Source: Aestuariibaculum sediminum (lineage in GTDB: Bacteria > Bacteroidota > Bacteroidia > Flavobacteriales > Flavobacteriaceae). From it: a DNA stretch of 64,000 nt. Both the position numbers and the translations under genes were made by a program. The notes beneath the pieces were generated by a model. It saw only the letters and a program-made list of their open reading frames with translations. It was not told the origin of the DNA and did not search any database. This document shows positions 8,451 through 16,898 of the stretch, piece after piece; the first letter of the stretch is position 1; every line of letters starts with the position of its first letter. The DNA is taken from NCBI RefSeq assembly GCF_014596945.1, contig NZ_JACVXB010000009.1:1-64000 (forward strand), given 5' to 3'.

Positions 8451-9186
8451 TAAGCAATTTTTTAATATCTTCTTTTAAAGCTGTAATTTCTTGAGGCGCA
8501 CCATCGTCATCAACCTTTTCGGTTTCTGAGGCAATACCTCTATAATATATGATCGGATTTCCAAATTCGTCCTTTCTTGAACGAATAAAACCATTTTTAT
8601 CAATTAAGGCAAAATTACCTGAATGTTCAAAACCTCCAGCAGCAGTTTCATCTTCGGCTGAATATAAATTAAAGCCCTGATTAGATAACTCGTAAATTGT
8701 ATCACGATTACCTGTCATTAAATGCCAATTCGGATTAACAATACCATATTGATCGGCATAATCTTTTAAAACTTCTACCGAATCGTGCGCTGGATTAATG
8801 GTAAATGAAGCTACTCCAAAATTTTCAAATTCTGAAAATGTATTCTGAATTTGAACTAGATTTTTGGTCATTCTAGGACAAATGGTAGGACAGGTTGTAA
8901 AGAAAAATTCTACTACATACACTTTCCCTTCGTAATCCTTGTTGGTAATCATTTTACCATTTTGATCTGTAAATGAAAATGAAGGCACCTTTTTAGGAAC
9001 CGCATTGACTTCTATAAAGGCCAAATCTGATTCTTTACCGTTTTTTTCGGTTGCGAAATCACTTCGACTTTCATCGCGTACAATATCGTTATTGGTTATT
9101 CTATCTATTATTTTTGGTATAAATAATATGCCAAATAACAGAATGATAAACGCAATACCGATATATGAATAATTATTCTTCTTCAT
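8443..9186 (-). CDS. SCO1/SenC family copper chaperone for cytochrome oxidase
   Basis: SCO proteins deliver copper to, or reduce the cysteines of, the CuA site of subunit II. The 247 residues have one N-terminal membrane anchor (about 7-25) followed by a thioredoxin fold on the periplasmic side. The copper ligands are visible: CPTICPRM (the CxxxC pair at about residues 98-102) and the conserved His in EHSGNFALIDK. It overlaps the preceding gene by 14 bases and DUF420 by 8. The CuA subunit it would serve is encoded 30 kb away at 38.6-39.7 kb. Confidence 0.93.
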   Translation of the reverse strand: MKKNNYSYIGIAFIILLFGILFIPKIIDRITNNDIVRDESRSDFATEKNGKESDLAFIEVNAVPKKVPSFSFTDQNGKMITNKDYEGKVYVVEFFFTTCPTICPRMTKNLVQIQNTFSEFENFGVASFTINPAHDSVEVLKDYADQYGIVNPNWHLMTGNRDTIYELSNQGFNLYSAEDETAAGGFEHSGNFALIDKNGFIRSRKDEFGNPIIYYRGIASETEKVDDDGAPQEITALKEDIKKLLNE

Positions 9187-9895
9187 CTTTATTTTTTAAA
9201 TCGTAGTCTCTTCGGCTGGAAGAATCGAACTCACCTTTACGTTTTTGTCTATACTCAGTAAACAGTATACGTAAATCGTCACTCATTTTATTTTTAATTT
9301 CGGCAACCTCTATACAGTTATAAGCATATAAACCATAAACAGGATTGTTTTTTTCTTTCTCACGATCTTCACGATCATCGATTCGACCCCGCTGATACAA
9401 GTCTTTATCAACTATAAATATTTTATTTGTTTGTAATGCTGAGCCCAAAGCTTCTTCGCTTTTTAAACTCGCGTAAACCTGTTCTATATTTTCAGGAGTC
9501 CCATAAACAAAGTGCCAAAATTTTAAGTCTTCGTAAGTAAATATTTCTTCCTTTAATTTCGCCACGGAATCTTCGGTCCCGAATGGTACAACTAACACCA
9601 CCTGAAATTTTTTGAAACCTTTAAATTTATCGTAAACCAGCTCCTTCAAGTTAGAAGCTTCAATCATATTATTCATAGGATTCTTACCTAAAAACCCCAA
9701 AACTGTGATGTGGTCTTTTAAAAAAATTTCTGTACCATCGTCTGATACAAAATCATTAATATCCTTTACCGATTTATTTACAATATCTAAAGGCGTATAG
9801 TTATGAGTAGCCGGATATAAAAACAATAAAAACGTTACAGGCAGAAAAAATAAAACTGCTAAAACGACGTATCTGCTTATTTTTTTATAATTCAT
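9173..9895 (-). CDS. Membrane-anchored thioredoxin-fold-like protein without a CxxC, beside SCO
   Basis: I cannot assign a named function. The 240 residues begin with one membrane helix (about 8-27, YVVLAVLFFLPVTFLLFLYP) and continue with an exported domain whose pattern (ITVLGFLGKN at the first strand; NKIFIVDKDLYQRGRID as the late strand with an acidic turn) resembles a SCO or thioredoxin fold. The CxxxC position is replaced by FLGKNPMNN, and the only Cys visible is in AYNCIEV near residue 194. The tail is highly charged (Arg/Lys/Asp/Glu). It is the first gene of the SCO-DUF420-CxxC run and overlaps SCO by 14 bases. The likely role is structural or regulatory in oxidase assembly. Confidence 0.8.
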   Translation of the reverse strand: MNYKKISRYVVLAVLFFLPVTFLLFLYPATHNYTPLDIVNKSVKDINDFVSDDGTEIFLKDHITVLGFLGKNPMNNMIEASNLKELVYDKFKGFKKFQVVLVVPFGTEDSVAKLKEEIFTYEDLKFWHFVYGTPENIEQVYASLKSEEALGSALQTNKIFIVDKDLYQRGRIDDREDREKEKNNPVYGLYAYNCIEVAEIKNKMSDDLRILFTEYRQKRKGEFDSSSRRDYDLKNKDEEE

Positions 9896-9921
9896 TAAAA
9901 CCCTGTTGTGTTTTGTGGTGC

Positions 9922-9957
9922 AAAAATAAAAAAAGGCGGTATAATTACCGCCTTTAT
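9922..9957 (-). terminator. Rho-independent terminator after the subunit IV gene
   Basis: Read on the minus strand, a 7-bp stem GGCGGTA/TACCGCC with a 4-base loop (9935-9952) is followed by a run of T (complement of 9922-9934). It lies between the subunit IV gene and the Trx-like/SCO operon. The T-run overlaps a TATTTTTG box (9921-9928) that could start the next transcript. Confidence 0.85.
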
Positions 9958-9983
9958 ATATCTATTTAACTAAATTATAATAG

Positions 9984-10364
9984 TTAAAAATCTTTTTTAA
10001 TAAATCCTTTATCGTAAACGTTAAAAACATAACCACCTTCTTGTAGTAAGATGAAGGTTAAATATAAGATTAAGAAAATCGTCGTCCAAACAACAGCGCG
10101 TCTTAATCCTTTAGTTTCATCGCGCATGTGCATGAAATCCCAAGCAATGTAATACGCCTTTACGATAGTTAAAATAATAAATATCCAGTTAAGTAATTTC
10201 ATACCTAACACTTTTACCATTAAACTTTCTGGTTTGTAAATACCTAATACAACCTCAATAGCGGTTACAAACGATAAGAAGATTAAAACTCCCCAGATTT
10301 TTTGAGTATTAGATTTGAATTTAAGTAACCCTCTAAAAATTTCTAATTTATGATCTTGTGCCAT
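9984..10364 (-). CDS. Cytochrome c oxidase subunit IV (prokaryotic type)
   Basis: This is a small integral membrane subunit of the heme-copper oxidase. The 126 residues form about three hydrophobic helices (GVLIFLSFVTAIEVVLGIY; LLNWIFIILTIVKAYYIAW; AVVWTTIFLILYLTFIL) with WDFMHMRDE between helices 2 and 3, the pattern of the bacterial COX4 family. It has no cofactor ligands and is thought to stabilise the complex. It follows the larger subunit III gene by 21 bases and ends the ctaB-III-III-IV operon before a strong terminator. Confidence 0.9.
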   Translation of the reverse strand: MAQDHKLEIFRGLLKFKSNTQKIWGVLIFLSFVTAIEVVLGIYKPESLMVKVLGMKLLNWIFIILTIVKAYYIAWDFMHMRDETKGLRRAVVWTTIFLILYLTFILLQEGGYVFNVYDKGFIKKDF

Positions 10365-10385
10365 TTTTAATGCTTTTTATATAAA

Positions 10386-11366
10386 TTAAACTAGGTAGAA
10401 GAATGTAAATACAAATACCCATACTAAATCGACAAAGTGCCAGTAAAGACCAACTTTCTCAACCATCTCATAACTCTTACGTTTCTCGTAGGTTCCTAAT
10501 ACTACATTAAAGAAAATAATGATATTAAGAACAACTCCTGAAAATACGTGGAATCCGTGGAAACCAGTAATGAAAAAGAAGAAATCTGCAAATAAAGGTG
10601 AGCCATATTCGTTATGCTGTAAATTAGCACCTTCAACAACTAACTTACCATTTGCTTTTAATTGTTTTAAAGATTCCTCTCTAGATAAAACAGTTTTTTG
10701 ACCATCTTCAGTTAAATATTGTGTTCGAACTAATAGGTTGCTATTCGCCTCAAAACCGTGAATTACATCTTCTACGGTATACGTCGGTAAAGACCCTTCT
10801 CCTACAAACCATAATCCATTTTTACGCTCTTGCTGAACACGTTCATGTTCTCCAGCAACTGCAAAATCTCTTAACGCAACACGATGACCATCAGCATCAA
10901 CAAACTGTAATATATTACCTCCTTTTGTTTCAACAGCGCCATAATCTCCTTTAATAAAAGTTGCCCATTCCCAAGCTTGCGATCCTACGAAAATTAAACC
11001 ACCTATAATGGTTAAGAACATGTAAAGTGTAACTTTAGCTTTGTTTAAATGGTGTCCTGCATCTACCGCTAGCACCATAGTTACAGACGACATAATAAGA
11101 ACAAATGTCATAAATGCCACATAAATCATAGGCAATTCATGTCCGTGTAAAAACGGTACGTGTGTAAATACTTCGTCGGCTATTGGCCAAGCATCAATAA
11201 ATTTAAATCTAGAAAATCCATAGGCAGCTAGGAAACCAGAAAATGTTAAAGCATCTGAAACGATGAAAAACCACATCATCATCTTACCGTAACTTGCCTT
11301 AAGTGGTTCATTACCACCACCCCAAGTTTTACCTTCTGCTTCAGAAGTTACAACTGTAGTACTCAT
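10386..11366 (-). CDS. Cytochrome c oxidase subunit III, long form with hydrophilic insertion
   Basis: Subunit III binds lipids and protects the proton uptake path of the oxidase. The 326 residues contain the subunit III core: KMMMWFFIVSDALTFSGFLA near the start, VGSQAWEWATFI, then FFFITGFHGFHVFSGV and the ending GLYWHFVDLVWVFVFTFFYLV. Between WEWATFIKGDYG and FADFFFF lies a hydrophilic stretch of roughly 110 residues (about 145-255) that the shorter neighbour lacks. It lies 137 bases downstream of the short paralogue. The subunit identity is secure and the role of the insertion is unknown. Confidence 0.92.
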   Translation of the reverse strand: MSTTVVTSEAEGKTWGGGNEPLKASYGKMMMWFFIVSDALTFSGFLAAYGFSRFKFIDAWPIADEVFTHVPFLHGHELPMIYVAFMTFVLIMSSVTMVLAVDAGHHLNKAKVTLYMFLTIIGGLIFVGSQAWEWATFIKGDYGAVETKGGNILQFVDADGHRVALRDFAVAGEHERVQQERKNGLWFVGEGSLPTYTVEDVIHGFEANSNLLVRTQYLTEDGQKTVLSREESLKQLKANGKLVVEGANLQHNEYGSPLFADFFFFITGFHGFHVFSGVVLNIIIFFNVVLGTYEKRKSYEMVEKVGLYWHFVDLVWVFVFTFFYLV

Positions 11367-11503
11367 ATATGTCGGTTATTATTTAAAAGTTGGACAAAAA
11401 TAATCATTTTATTCATGTAATAAAACATCAAACTTAAATTTTAAAGGCATAAACACTGATGTTTTAAGATGTTTGTTTAGTATTTATGTATTTGTTTATG
11501 AAA

Positions 11504-12085
11504 TTATCTAACGAAATATAAAAACAAGAACAGATATACCCACAGTATATCAACAAAATGCCAAAAAGTTGCAGCCAGCTCAAAGCCAAGCATATTGGTC
11601 GCAGAATACTTCTGTTTAAAATGATTATAAATTACAACCAACAAACAAATTAATCCGGCAACAACGTGTAAGATGTGCATTACTGCAATAACATAAACAT
11701 AAGACATGGTAACATTACTGGTTGGACCTGTAAAATTATATCCTAAATCTATAATCTGCTGAAACCCTACAAACTGATTGTATATAAAAACAATACCTAA
11801 AATAAGGGTTACAACTAACCAAAGCATCGTTCCTGTTCTATTTTCTTTTTTTAAGGCTTGTTTTGCTAAAAGAAACGTAACACTGCTTAATACAATAACC
11901 ACAGTACTTATTATAAATGCATTTGGCAATTGAAAATCTTTTAACCAATCTGGTCGTGAACTACTTACTATAAAAGCACTTGTCCAGCCTGCAAACGACA
12001 TTACTAAAGAAATGATACCAAACCAAAGCATCATTTTTTTGGCTCTTACTGTTTTTTCTTCTGTGGTACCTTGTGTTAAATCCAT
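11504..12085 (-). CDS. Cytochrome c oxidase subunit III, short form
   Basis: This 193-residue subunit III-like protein has five membrane helices and the family ends MMLWFGIISLVMSFAGW, IYNQFVGFQQI, VIAVMHILHVVAGLICL and ATFWHFVDILWVYLFLFLYFV. The His/Trp pattern matches the long neighbour, but there is no inserted domain. It lies 3 bases after ctaB. Paired subunit III genes next to ctaB are common in Bacteroidota. Whether both enter the same complex cannot be told here. Confidence 0.92.
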   Translation of the reverse strand: MDLTQGTTEEKTVRAKKMMLWFGIISLVMSFAGWTSAFIVSSSRPDWLKDFQLPNAFIISTVVIVLSSVTFLLAKQALKKENRTGTMLWLVVTLILGIVFIYNQFVGFQQIIDLGYNFTGPTSNVTMSYVYVIAVMHILHVVAGLICLLVVIYNHFKQKYSATNMLGFELAATFWHFVDILWVYLFLFLYFVR

Positions 12086-12088
12086 AAT

Positions 12089-12982
12089 TTATCTGATAAA
12101 TTTATCTATAACGTATACAATTTGTATTAATGAAATATAAGACACACTAACAATCATTAATTGCCTGGCCGCTTTTTCGGTCATTATTTTAATCAATCTA
12201 AAAGCGTAGTACAGCATCCATAAGCCCAATAAAAATACAATAACAGCCGCTACAATACTTAATTGCAAACGCCCTGTAAAACCAAAAACGGGAATAATTG
12301 AAACTAAAACTGTCCAAATGGTATACATTATAGTTTGAACAGCAGTTCCTTTATCTTGTTTTCCTGTAGGTAACATGTAGAATCCGCCTTTTTTATAATC
12401 CTGATATAAAAACCAGCCAATTGCCCAAAAATGAGGAAATTGCCAAAAAAACTGTAACGCGAATAATGTACCAGGCTCAATACCAAAATCATCGGTTGCT
12501 GCTACCCATCCTAACATAAACGGAATCGCTCCTGGAATAGCACCAACAAAAACCGCCAAAGGTGTTTTAGTTTTTAAAGGTGTATACACACAGGTGTATA
12601 AAAAGATAGATATAGCTCCGAACATAGCCGTTTGCTTATTTATCGCATATAAAATTATTACACCTAATAAGGTAAACAAACAAGCAATTACAAACGCTGT
12701 AGTTACAGACATACGCCCCGATGGAATGGGACGGTTTTTGGTTCGATCCATTAAGGCATCTAAATCCTTTTCAATAATTTGATTAAACGCATTAGAGGCA
12801 CCTACCATAAAATACCCCCCTAAAGCTAATAAAATAAGCGTTTTATAATTTACCATATCAACCCCTAACAAATAACCTGCAAGAGATGAAAACACCACGC
12901 TTAAAGCTAAACGCATTTTAGTAATTTCTTTAAAATCTGAAATAACCGAAGGGGCTGTTAATGAAGTTTTTGAGCTACTCAA
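12089..12982 (-). CDS. ctaB: Protoheme IX farnesyltransferase (heme O synthase)
   Basis: CtaB transfers a farnesyl group from farnesyl diphosphate to the 2-vinyl of heme B to make heme O, the precursor of heme A for the oxidase. The 297-residue UbiA-type membrane protein has the aspartate motif NQIIEKDLDALMDRTKNRP (about residues 66-84) and the second loop YQDYKKGGFYMLPTGKQD. The start is a TTG; no upstream in-frame ATG is visible and the first internal ATG (residue 23, in ITKMRLAL) falls at the first membrane helix. It heads the operon and has a good promoter 37 bases upstream. Confidence 0.95.
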   Translation of the reverse strand: MSSSKTSLTAPSVISDFKEITKMRLALSVVFSSLAGYLLGVDMVNYKTLILLALGGYFMVGASNAFNQIIEKDLDALMDRTKNRPIPSGRMSVTTAFVIACLFTLLGVIILYAINKQTAMFGAISIFLYTCVYTPLKTKTPLAVFVGAIPGAIPFMLGWVAATDDFGIEPGTLFALQFFWQFPHFWAIGWFLYQDYKKGGFYMLPTGKQDKGTAVQTIMYTIWTVLVSIIPVFGFTGRLQLSIVAAVIVFLLGLWMLYYAFRLIKIMTEKAARQLMIVSVSYISLIQIVYVIDKFIR

Positions 12983-13018
12983 TGTTCTTTTTTCTTAATC
13001 GCTTTTCTTTTGCGAGTG

Positions 13019-13049
13019 CAAAGATACTTTTTAATACCAATTTGACCAA
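13019..13049 (-). promoter_or_regulatory. Promoter of the ctaB-oxidase subunit operon
   Basis: On the minus strand, a TTG (13047-13049), a 20-base spacer and TATCTTTG (13019-13026) fit the Bacteroidota -33/-7 consensus. The -7 box is 37 bases before the TTG start codon of ctaB, giving a leader of about 30 bases. Confidence 0.6.
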
Positions 13050-13156
13050 TGCTTTTTACAGGTATTTAAAAAAGTTAACGTGGGATAATTGGATCACCTT
13101 AAATACATTGCAACGCAACCAATTAAAATTTTTAGCATCTTTAATAAAAAAGAAAT

Positions 13157-13669
13157 ATGAAATATTACTTTTCAATATTGTTAATGCTCATTAATTGTTT
13201 TATTTCTTGTGATAAAGCTGAAGAAAATAACCCCTGCCAACCAGAAACAACAATTTCAACCTGGAAGGTTAACAAAGAAATAAAAGTAGATTTTAATTCT
13301 GAATTTAACAGAAACGACTATTCTATAATCGAAGGGAACAAATTATTGTTTGAATACAATCATTCAGGCGCTCAGTGTGACCATTTTATTGATGACGAAT
13401 GGGGAGAGAAACTAATATTTCACATTGAAATTAGTCAAACCAAATTTGAATATAATGAAAATGATATTCTGTTAACAAACTGCTTTTATCAACAATATGG
13501 TGCTTGGGTAAACCATAATAAATACGAAATTAAAAACGGAATTTTAAAAGGAGAAAAAATATCAGACAGCACATGGGAAATCACGGTAAATATTTATACC
13601 ATTCCTTTGTTTGAAGATGAAGAACCTAAAAATATTCAATTCAAAACAATTTTTACCGAATCAAACTAA
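13157..13669 (+). CDS. Orphan lipoprotein of unknown function
   Basis: I do not recognise this 170-residue protein. It starts with a lipoprotein signal peptide (MKYYFSILLMLINCFISC) whose lipidated Cys is about residue 18, followed by DKAEENNPCQ, a +2 Asp type sequence. The rest is predicted beta-rich, with alternating polar and aromatic residues (STWKVNKEIKVDF; LIFHIEISQTKFEY; WEITVNIYTIPLF) as in small lipocalin-like or single-sandwich lipoproteins. It stands alone between ctaB and the remB-like gene. Codon use is similar to its neighbours. A surface or periplasmic location is the only safe inference. Confidence 0.75.
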   Translation: MKYYFSILLMLINCFISCDKAEENNPCQPETTISTWKVNKEIKVDFNSEFNRNDYSIIEGNKLLFEYNHSGAQCDHFIDDEWGEKLIFHIEISQTKFEYNENDILLTNCFYQQYGAWVNHNKYEIKNGILKGEKISDSTWEITVNIYTIPLFEDEEPKNIQFKTIFTESN

Positions 13670-13759
13670 ATTAAATCAGATGAATAATGCAAACCTAAAC
13701 ACCTGTTCAGGTTGACTCAAATTCGCAAATGACAGCCATTTGATAATCAATAAAATTTA

Positions 13760-15859
13760 TCAAAAATCGAAATACCAGTTAAATAAATCGGTACGGATCC
13801 CGAAGTTAATCCATACCGTATTCGATTTAAACGTTGAAGCTGTTTCGGTTTCTGGATTAAAATCTCTGAAAGTGACTTCTGTAAAAATTTTAAGATTTGA
13901 TGCTGGATTAATTAAATACCCCGCTTGCAGATTTCCATTAAACACATTTGTTTTATTACCTTGACCAACTTCTACACCAGTATCAAAAGGCCTGTCGTCA
14001 TAATCGCGGTAAACATCACTTCCATAGCTAAAATTATCTATTCCATCGTTGAAATCTAAACCGCGAACACCAAAAATAAATTTAGCATTGGCAAACCAAC
14101 GGTTATAATGATACCGTCCTATTACTATAAACTCACTAAGGTTAGCTCCCCATAAATGCGCCATAGATTGGTTGCTATGCCCATAGTTGGTAGCAATCGT
14201 GTTGTGCGAGTACGTGTACGGACGAATACGATTATATTCTGCCTGCAATAGTAAATTATCGACATTAAAAGCGTTATAATACTTAGCGCCTATTTGATAT
14301 CCATATTTATTTGCCCAACTACGCTCTCCTCCTTTTATTTCTTTCAAAGAAAATTCATCTAACACAAACTGGCTGTAAATATTGATGTGATCGTTTATTT
14401 TATACTTTGCCGATGCCCCTAAAATCGCATTACCCGCATCCTGCCCTGTTTCAAACTCAATGGCTCTGTAAAAAATAACCGGATTCAAATAGTTTATATC
14501 GAAACCACGGTTATTGGTATTGGTCCACATTACCGATTCAAAAAAGCCAAGATTTAATCGTTTTGATACATTCCAGCTTAAATAATGGTTTGCTATATAT
14601 TTCGTTAAAAAAGCTCCATCTTCGGTGACTTCGGGACGGACATCCTTTAACCACATCCAGGTATTGGTATATTTAATTTTCCAAAATTGCGTGTTTATTT
14701 TTAGAAACGGGTGAGGACTTGCAACATCACTTAACAATAATGAACGATAACCGTCTCCTATAAAGTTTTTTCCATGTCCGAATTGAATGTTTATAAAATG
14801 CACCGGCGCATACGACAAATAAGCCTCAGCCACAGGATAATCATAAGAATCGGTCTTAAAGCGCTTTGCAATACCACGTCCAGGGATAACCGCCGGATCG
14901 GGACCAAAGGCCTTTAAACTTTCGGCATATTGGTTAAAGTATTGAGCAAACCGCCCCTGGCTTTCAAAAACGGTGGTATAGAAATTGAATTTTTCTCCCA
15001 AACCTCCCTGAACTCTTAAACCTCGCGTATTATTATATGTAGAACTAAAATCTGCTTCCGAATCGTGGCCTACTTCCAAATCAAAAATTGGATCAATTGT
15101 AAACCAATAATCTTTTCCTTGTAATTGCACCAAATGCTCATTCCATAATTTTCGCCCTGCCCACGTGGCTCTATCTTGTTTTAGCTTTGCTTGTTCTTCA
15201 TTAAAATCATAATATTTCGAAACGTCCTGATAAACAAAGGGCTTGGAAGCTGTATGACTATTTGTTCCAACTAAATTAATCTGCCTATCAAATTTTGAGT
15301 AATCTGCGTGTGTAAAAGGTATATTTAACTGGCTAGAATACGCCTGATTTTCATAGTTTATTAATGTCGTATTTACACTATCGAACTCCTTTTTAACCCG
15401 AGTTTCTATAGTTGACACGTTTTTTACTTTTGATTCCTCCGTTCTTTCTACAACAACTTCTTCAAAAGGAACATTAAAGCGAATTGAATACTGTTTAAAT
15501 ACTGGACGACCATTATAAGTCGCTGGTCTTATTATCGGTAATTTATCAAAGACACGTTGGACCTCTTTCTTAAGTTCTTCATAAATAGCATCGACGTAAA
15601 CAACCTTGAACTGTCCTTTAACATCTACTTCAAACAATATATAAACATGACCACTATATTCTTCCTTCTTTACAATTTCAGGTATTTTAAAAGTATCATG
15701 AATATGATTATAAACAGCACTATTAAAACACTTTTGCAGGTCGTTAACCCCTACAGAATCACAACTTGAAAATACCGGAGGTTTTTCATAAAACAGGGCT
15801 TCTTGAGAAAGCACATTAAATTGAAGACATACAAAAAATAACAGTATTAGGTGCTTCAT
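13760..15859 (-). CDS. RemB-like gliding-motility outer-membrane protein with N-terminal TonB-C-like domain
   Basis: The 699 residues match the size and style of RemB, a protein linked to gliding motility in Flavobacterium johnsoniae. After a signal peptide (about 1-18) comes a domain of about 120 residues with PPVFSSCDSVG, QKCFNSAV and GHVYILFEVDVKGQFKVVYV, which parallels the TonB C-terminal domain of the two genes upstream. The remainder (about 230-699) has the repeated aromatic-ended strands of an outer-membrane barrel, including DPIFDLEVGHD, FINIQFGHGKNFIGDGYRS and a terminal Trp-Tyr-Phe-Asp-Phe. The RemB assignment is by resemblance of size, layout and context, so a more general Wzi-like barrel remains possible. 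Confidence 0.78.
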   Translation of the reverse strand: MKHLILLFFVCLQFNVLSQEALFYEKPPVFSSCDSVGVNDLQKCFNSAVYNHIHDTFKIPEIVKKEEYSGHVYILFEVDVKGQFKVVYVDAIYEELKKEVQRVFDKLPIIRPATYNGRPVFKQYSIRFNVPFEEVVVERTEESKVKNVSTIETRVKKEFDSVNTTLINYENQAYSSQLNIPFTHADYSKFDRQINLVGTNSHTASKPFVYQDVSKYYDFNEEQAKLKQDRATWAGRKLWNEHLVQLQGKDYWFTIDPIFDLEVGHDSEADFSSTYNNTRGLRVQGGLGEKFNFYTTVFESQGRFAQYFNQYAESLKAFGPDPAVIPGRGIAKRFKTDSYDYPVAEAYLSYAPVHFINIQFGHGKNFIGDGYRSLLLSDVASPHPFLKINTQFWKIKYTNTWMWLKDVRPEVTEDGAFLTKYIANHYLSWNVSKRLNLGFFESVMWTNTNNRGFDINYLNPVIFYRAIEFETGQDAGNAILGASAKYKINDHINIYSQFVLDEFSLKEIKGGERSWANKYGYQIGAKYYNAFNVDNLLLQAEYNRIRPYTYSHNTIATNYGHSNQSMAHLWGANLSEFIVIGRYHYNRWFANAKFIFGVRGLDFNDGIDNFSYGSDVYRDYDDRPFDTGVEVGQGNKTNVFNGNLQAGYLINPASNLKIFTEVTFRDFNPETETASTFKSNTVWINFGIRTDLFNWYFDF

Positions 15860-15922
15860 GAACTCTATATTAGGGTTGAAATTTGCTGAAAGATACTACA
15901 TTTTTAAGAATGACATTAATAA

Positions 15923-15957
15923 AAAAAACCGATATTGTTACACAATATCGGTTTTTT
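15923..15957 (-). terminator. Intrinsic terminator between the first tonB gene and the remB-like gene
   Basis: Arms of 16 bases at 15923-15938 and 15942-15957 are exact reverse complements around TAC, with A/T runs at both outer ends. It lies just after the stop of the upstream tonB gene, so on the minus strand it ends that transcript. The symmetry would also allow function on the plus strand. Confidence 0.85.
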
Positions 15958-15975
15958 AAAGCATTACATTATTAT

Positions 15976-16773
15976 TTAATACTGAACTTTAAATACGATG
16001 GGTAAATCATAAATAACATCCACATTTTTATCGCGTTGTTTTCCAGGAATCATCTCAGGTATAAAATCGATAACGCGTTCGGCTTCATTTTCCAATTTAC
16101 TATGTGGCGCGCGAATTTTTACATCTTTAACCCTTCCATTTTTATCGATTGTAAAACGTGTTCGTATAACTTGTTTTCCTGATAGCCCCAACTCATTTCC
16201 CAATTCGGTATCAAACTTTCTCTGAATGAGTTTAGACAATTTATCGGACATACATTTCTTCCGTCCTTCATTATCTTTTTCCTTTTCACAGCCCGGATAT
16301 ATAGGAACCTGCTCAACACGAATAAAGTCTACGGGAGCATCTTCGTCGGGAGCTTTTTCCAAGACCAATACTCCTGGTTTTAAATCTTCTTTTGCCCCAG
16401 TATTTTGTTCAGCTGTAACAACCTCTTTAGGCTTAATAAATTCAGGAATCTCATCTACTATATCAGGTTCCTTTGTTAAAATTTCAACCTGTTTTTGTTC
16501 TACTTTAGGTGCTACCTTTTCTTCGTAAACCTTAATGTTCTCGATAGCAATTTCCTCTACACCTACGTCGCAATAAACTTCTCCAAAATCTTTAGGGATT
16601 TCGGTTTCGAATTTCATTTCTAAAAGACCGTACGCCGAAAGCAGACAAACTATTAATCCAATTTGAAAATAAAGGGTAGTGTTTTTTTGTAAATTTGCTT
16701 CATGCTTTTGTGATTTTTTCACGATTTGCTCATTTTGCCGAATGAGTTCGTGAGTTTTCTTTGAATGACTCAT
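15976..16773 (-). CDS. Energy transducer TonB (paralogue 1)
   Basis: This inner-membrane protein couples the proton motive force, through ExbB/ExbD, to outer-membrane transporters. From the ATG at 16773 it has 265 residues: a basic N-terminal cytoplasmic tail (MSHSKKTHELIRQNEQ), one membrane helix (about 31-48), a long Glu/Pro/Val linker and a TonB C-terminal domain (QVPIYPGCEKEKDNEGRKKC; TRFTIDKNGRVKDVKIRAPH; AERVIDFIPEMIPGKQRDK). An upstream in-frame extension of 18 residues to 16827 is unlikely. A paralogue lies immediately upstream, and each has its own terminator. Its partner receptors are not encoded nearby. Confidence 0.93.
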   Translation of the reverse strand: MSHSKKTHELIRQNEQIVKKSQKHEANLQKNTTLYFQIGLIVCLLSAYGLLEMKFETEIPKDFGEVYCDVGVEEIAIENIKVYEEKVAPKVEQKQVEILTKEPDIVDEIPEFIKPKEVVTAEQNTGAKEDLKPGVLVLEKAPDEDAPVDFIRVEQVPIYPGCEKEKDNEGRKKCMSDKLSKLIQRKFDTELGNELGLSGKQVIRTRFTIDKNGRVKDVKIRAPHSKLENEAERVIDFIPEMIPGKQRDKNVDVIYDLPIVFKVQY

Positions 16774-16832
16774 AATTATTAAAGTTAACTTGTTAATATT
16801 ATGATAAAAGCACAATAAGCATACCAAAAAAG

Positions 16833-16864
16833 AAAACCCGTTACAAAAATTGTAACGGGTTTTT
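16833..16864 (-). terminator. Intrinsic terminator between the two tonB genes
   Basis: A 13-base stem (16833-16845 with 16851-16863) closes a 5-base loop, with A/T runs on the outside. It lies between the stop of tonB paralogue 2 and the start of paralogue 1, so the two genes are probably separate transcripts. Confidence 0.85.
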
Positions 16865-16898
16865 AATATTTTAAAGGTTTTATTATAAACGCTTTAGC

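Noticed and set aside
11422-11465. 9-bp inverted repeat with a 26-base loop between the two subunit III genes
   Set aside because: The loop is long and no T-run follows on the minus strand. It may affect expression but does not support a terminator call.
12961-13194. 77-residue frame overlapping the ctaB start on the plus strand
   Set aside because: It covers the ctaB promoter and the first codons of ctaB in the other direction, and has no recognisable features.
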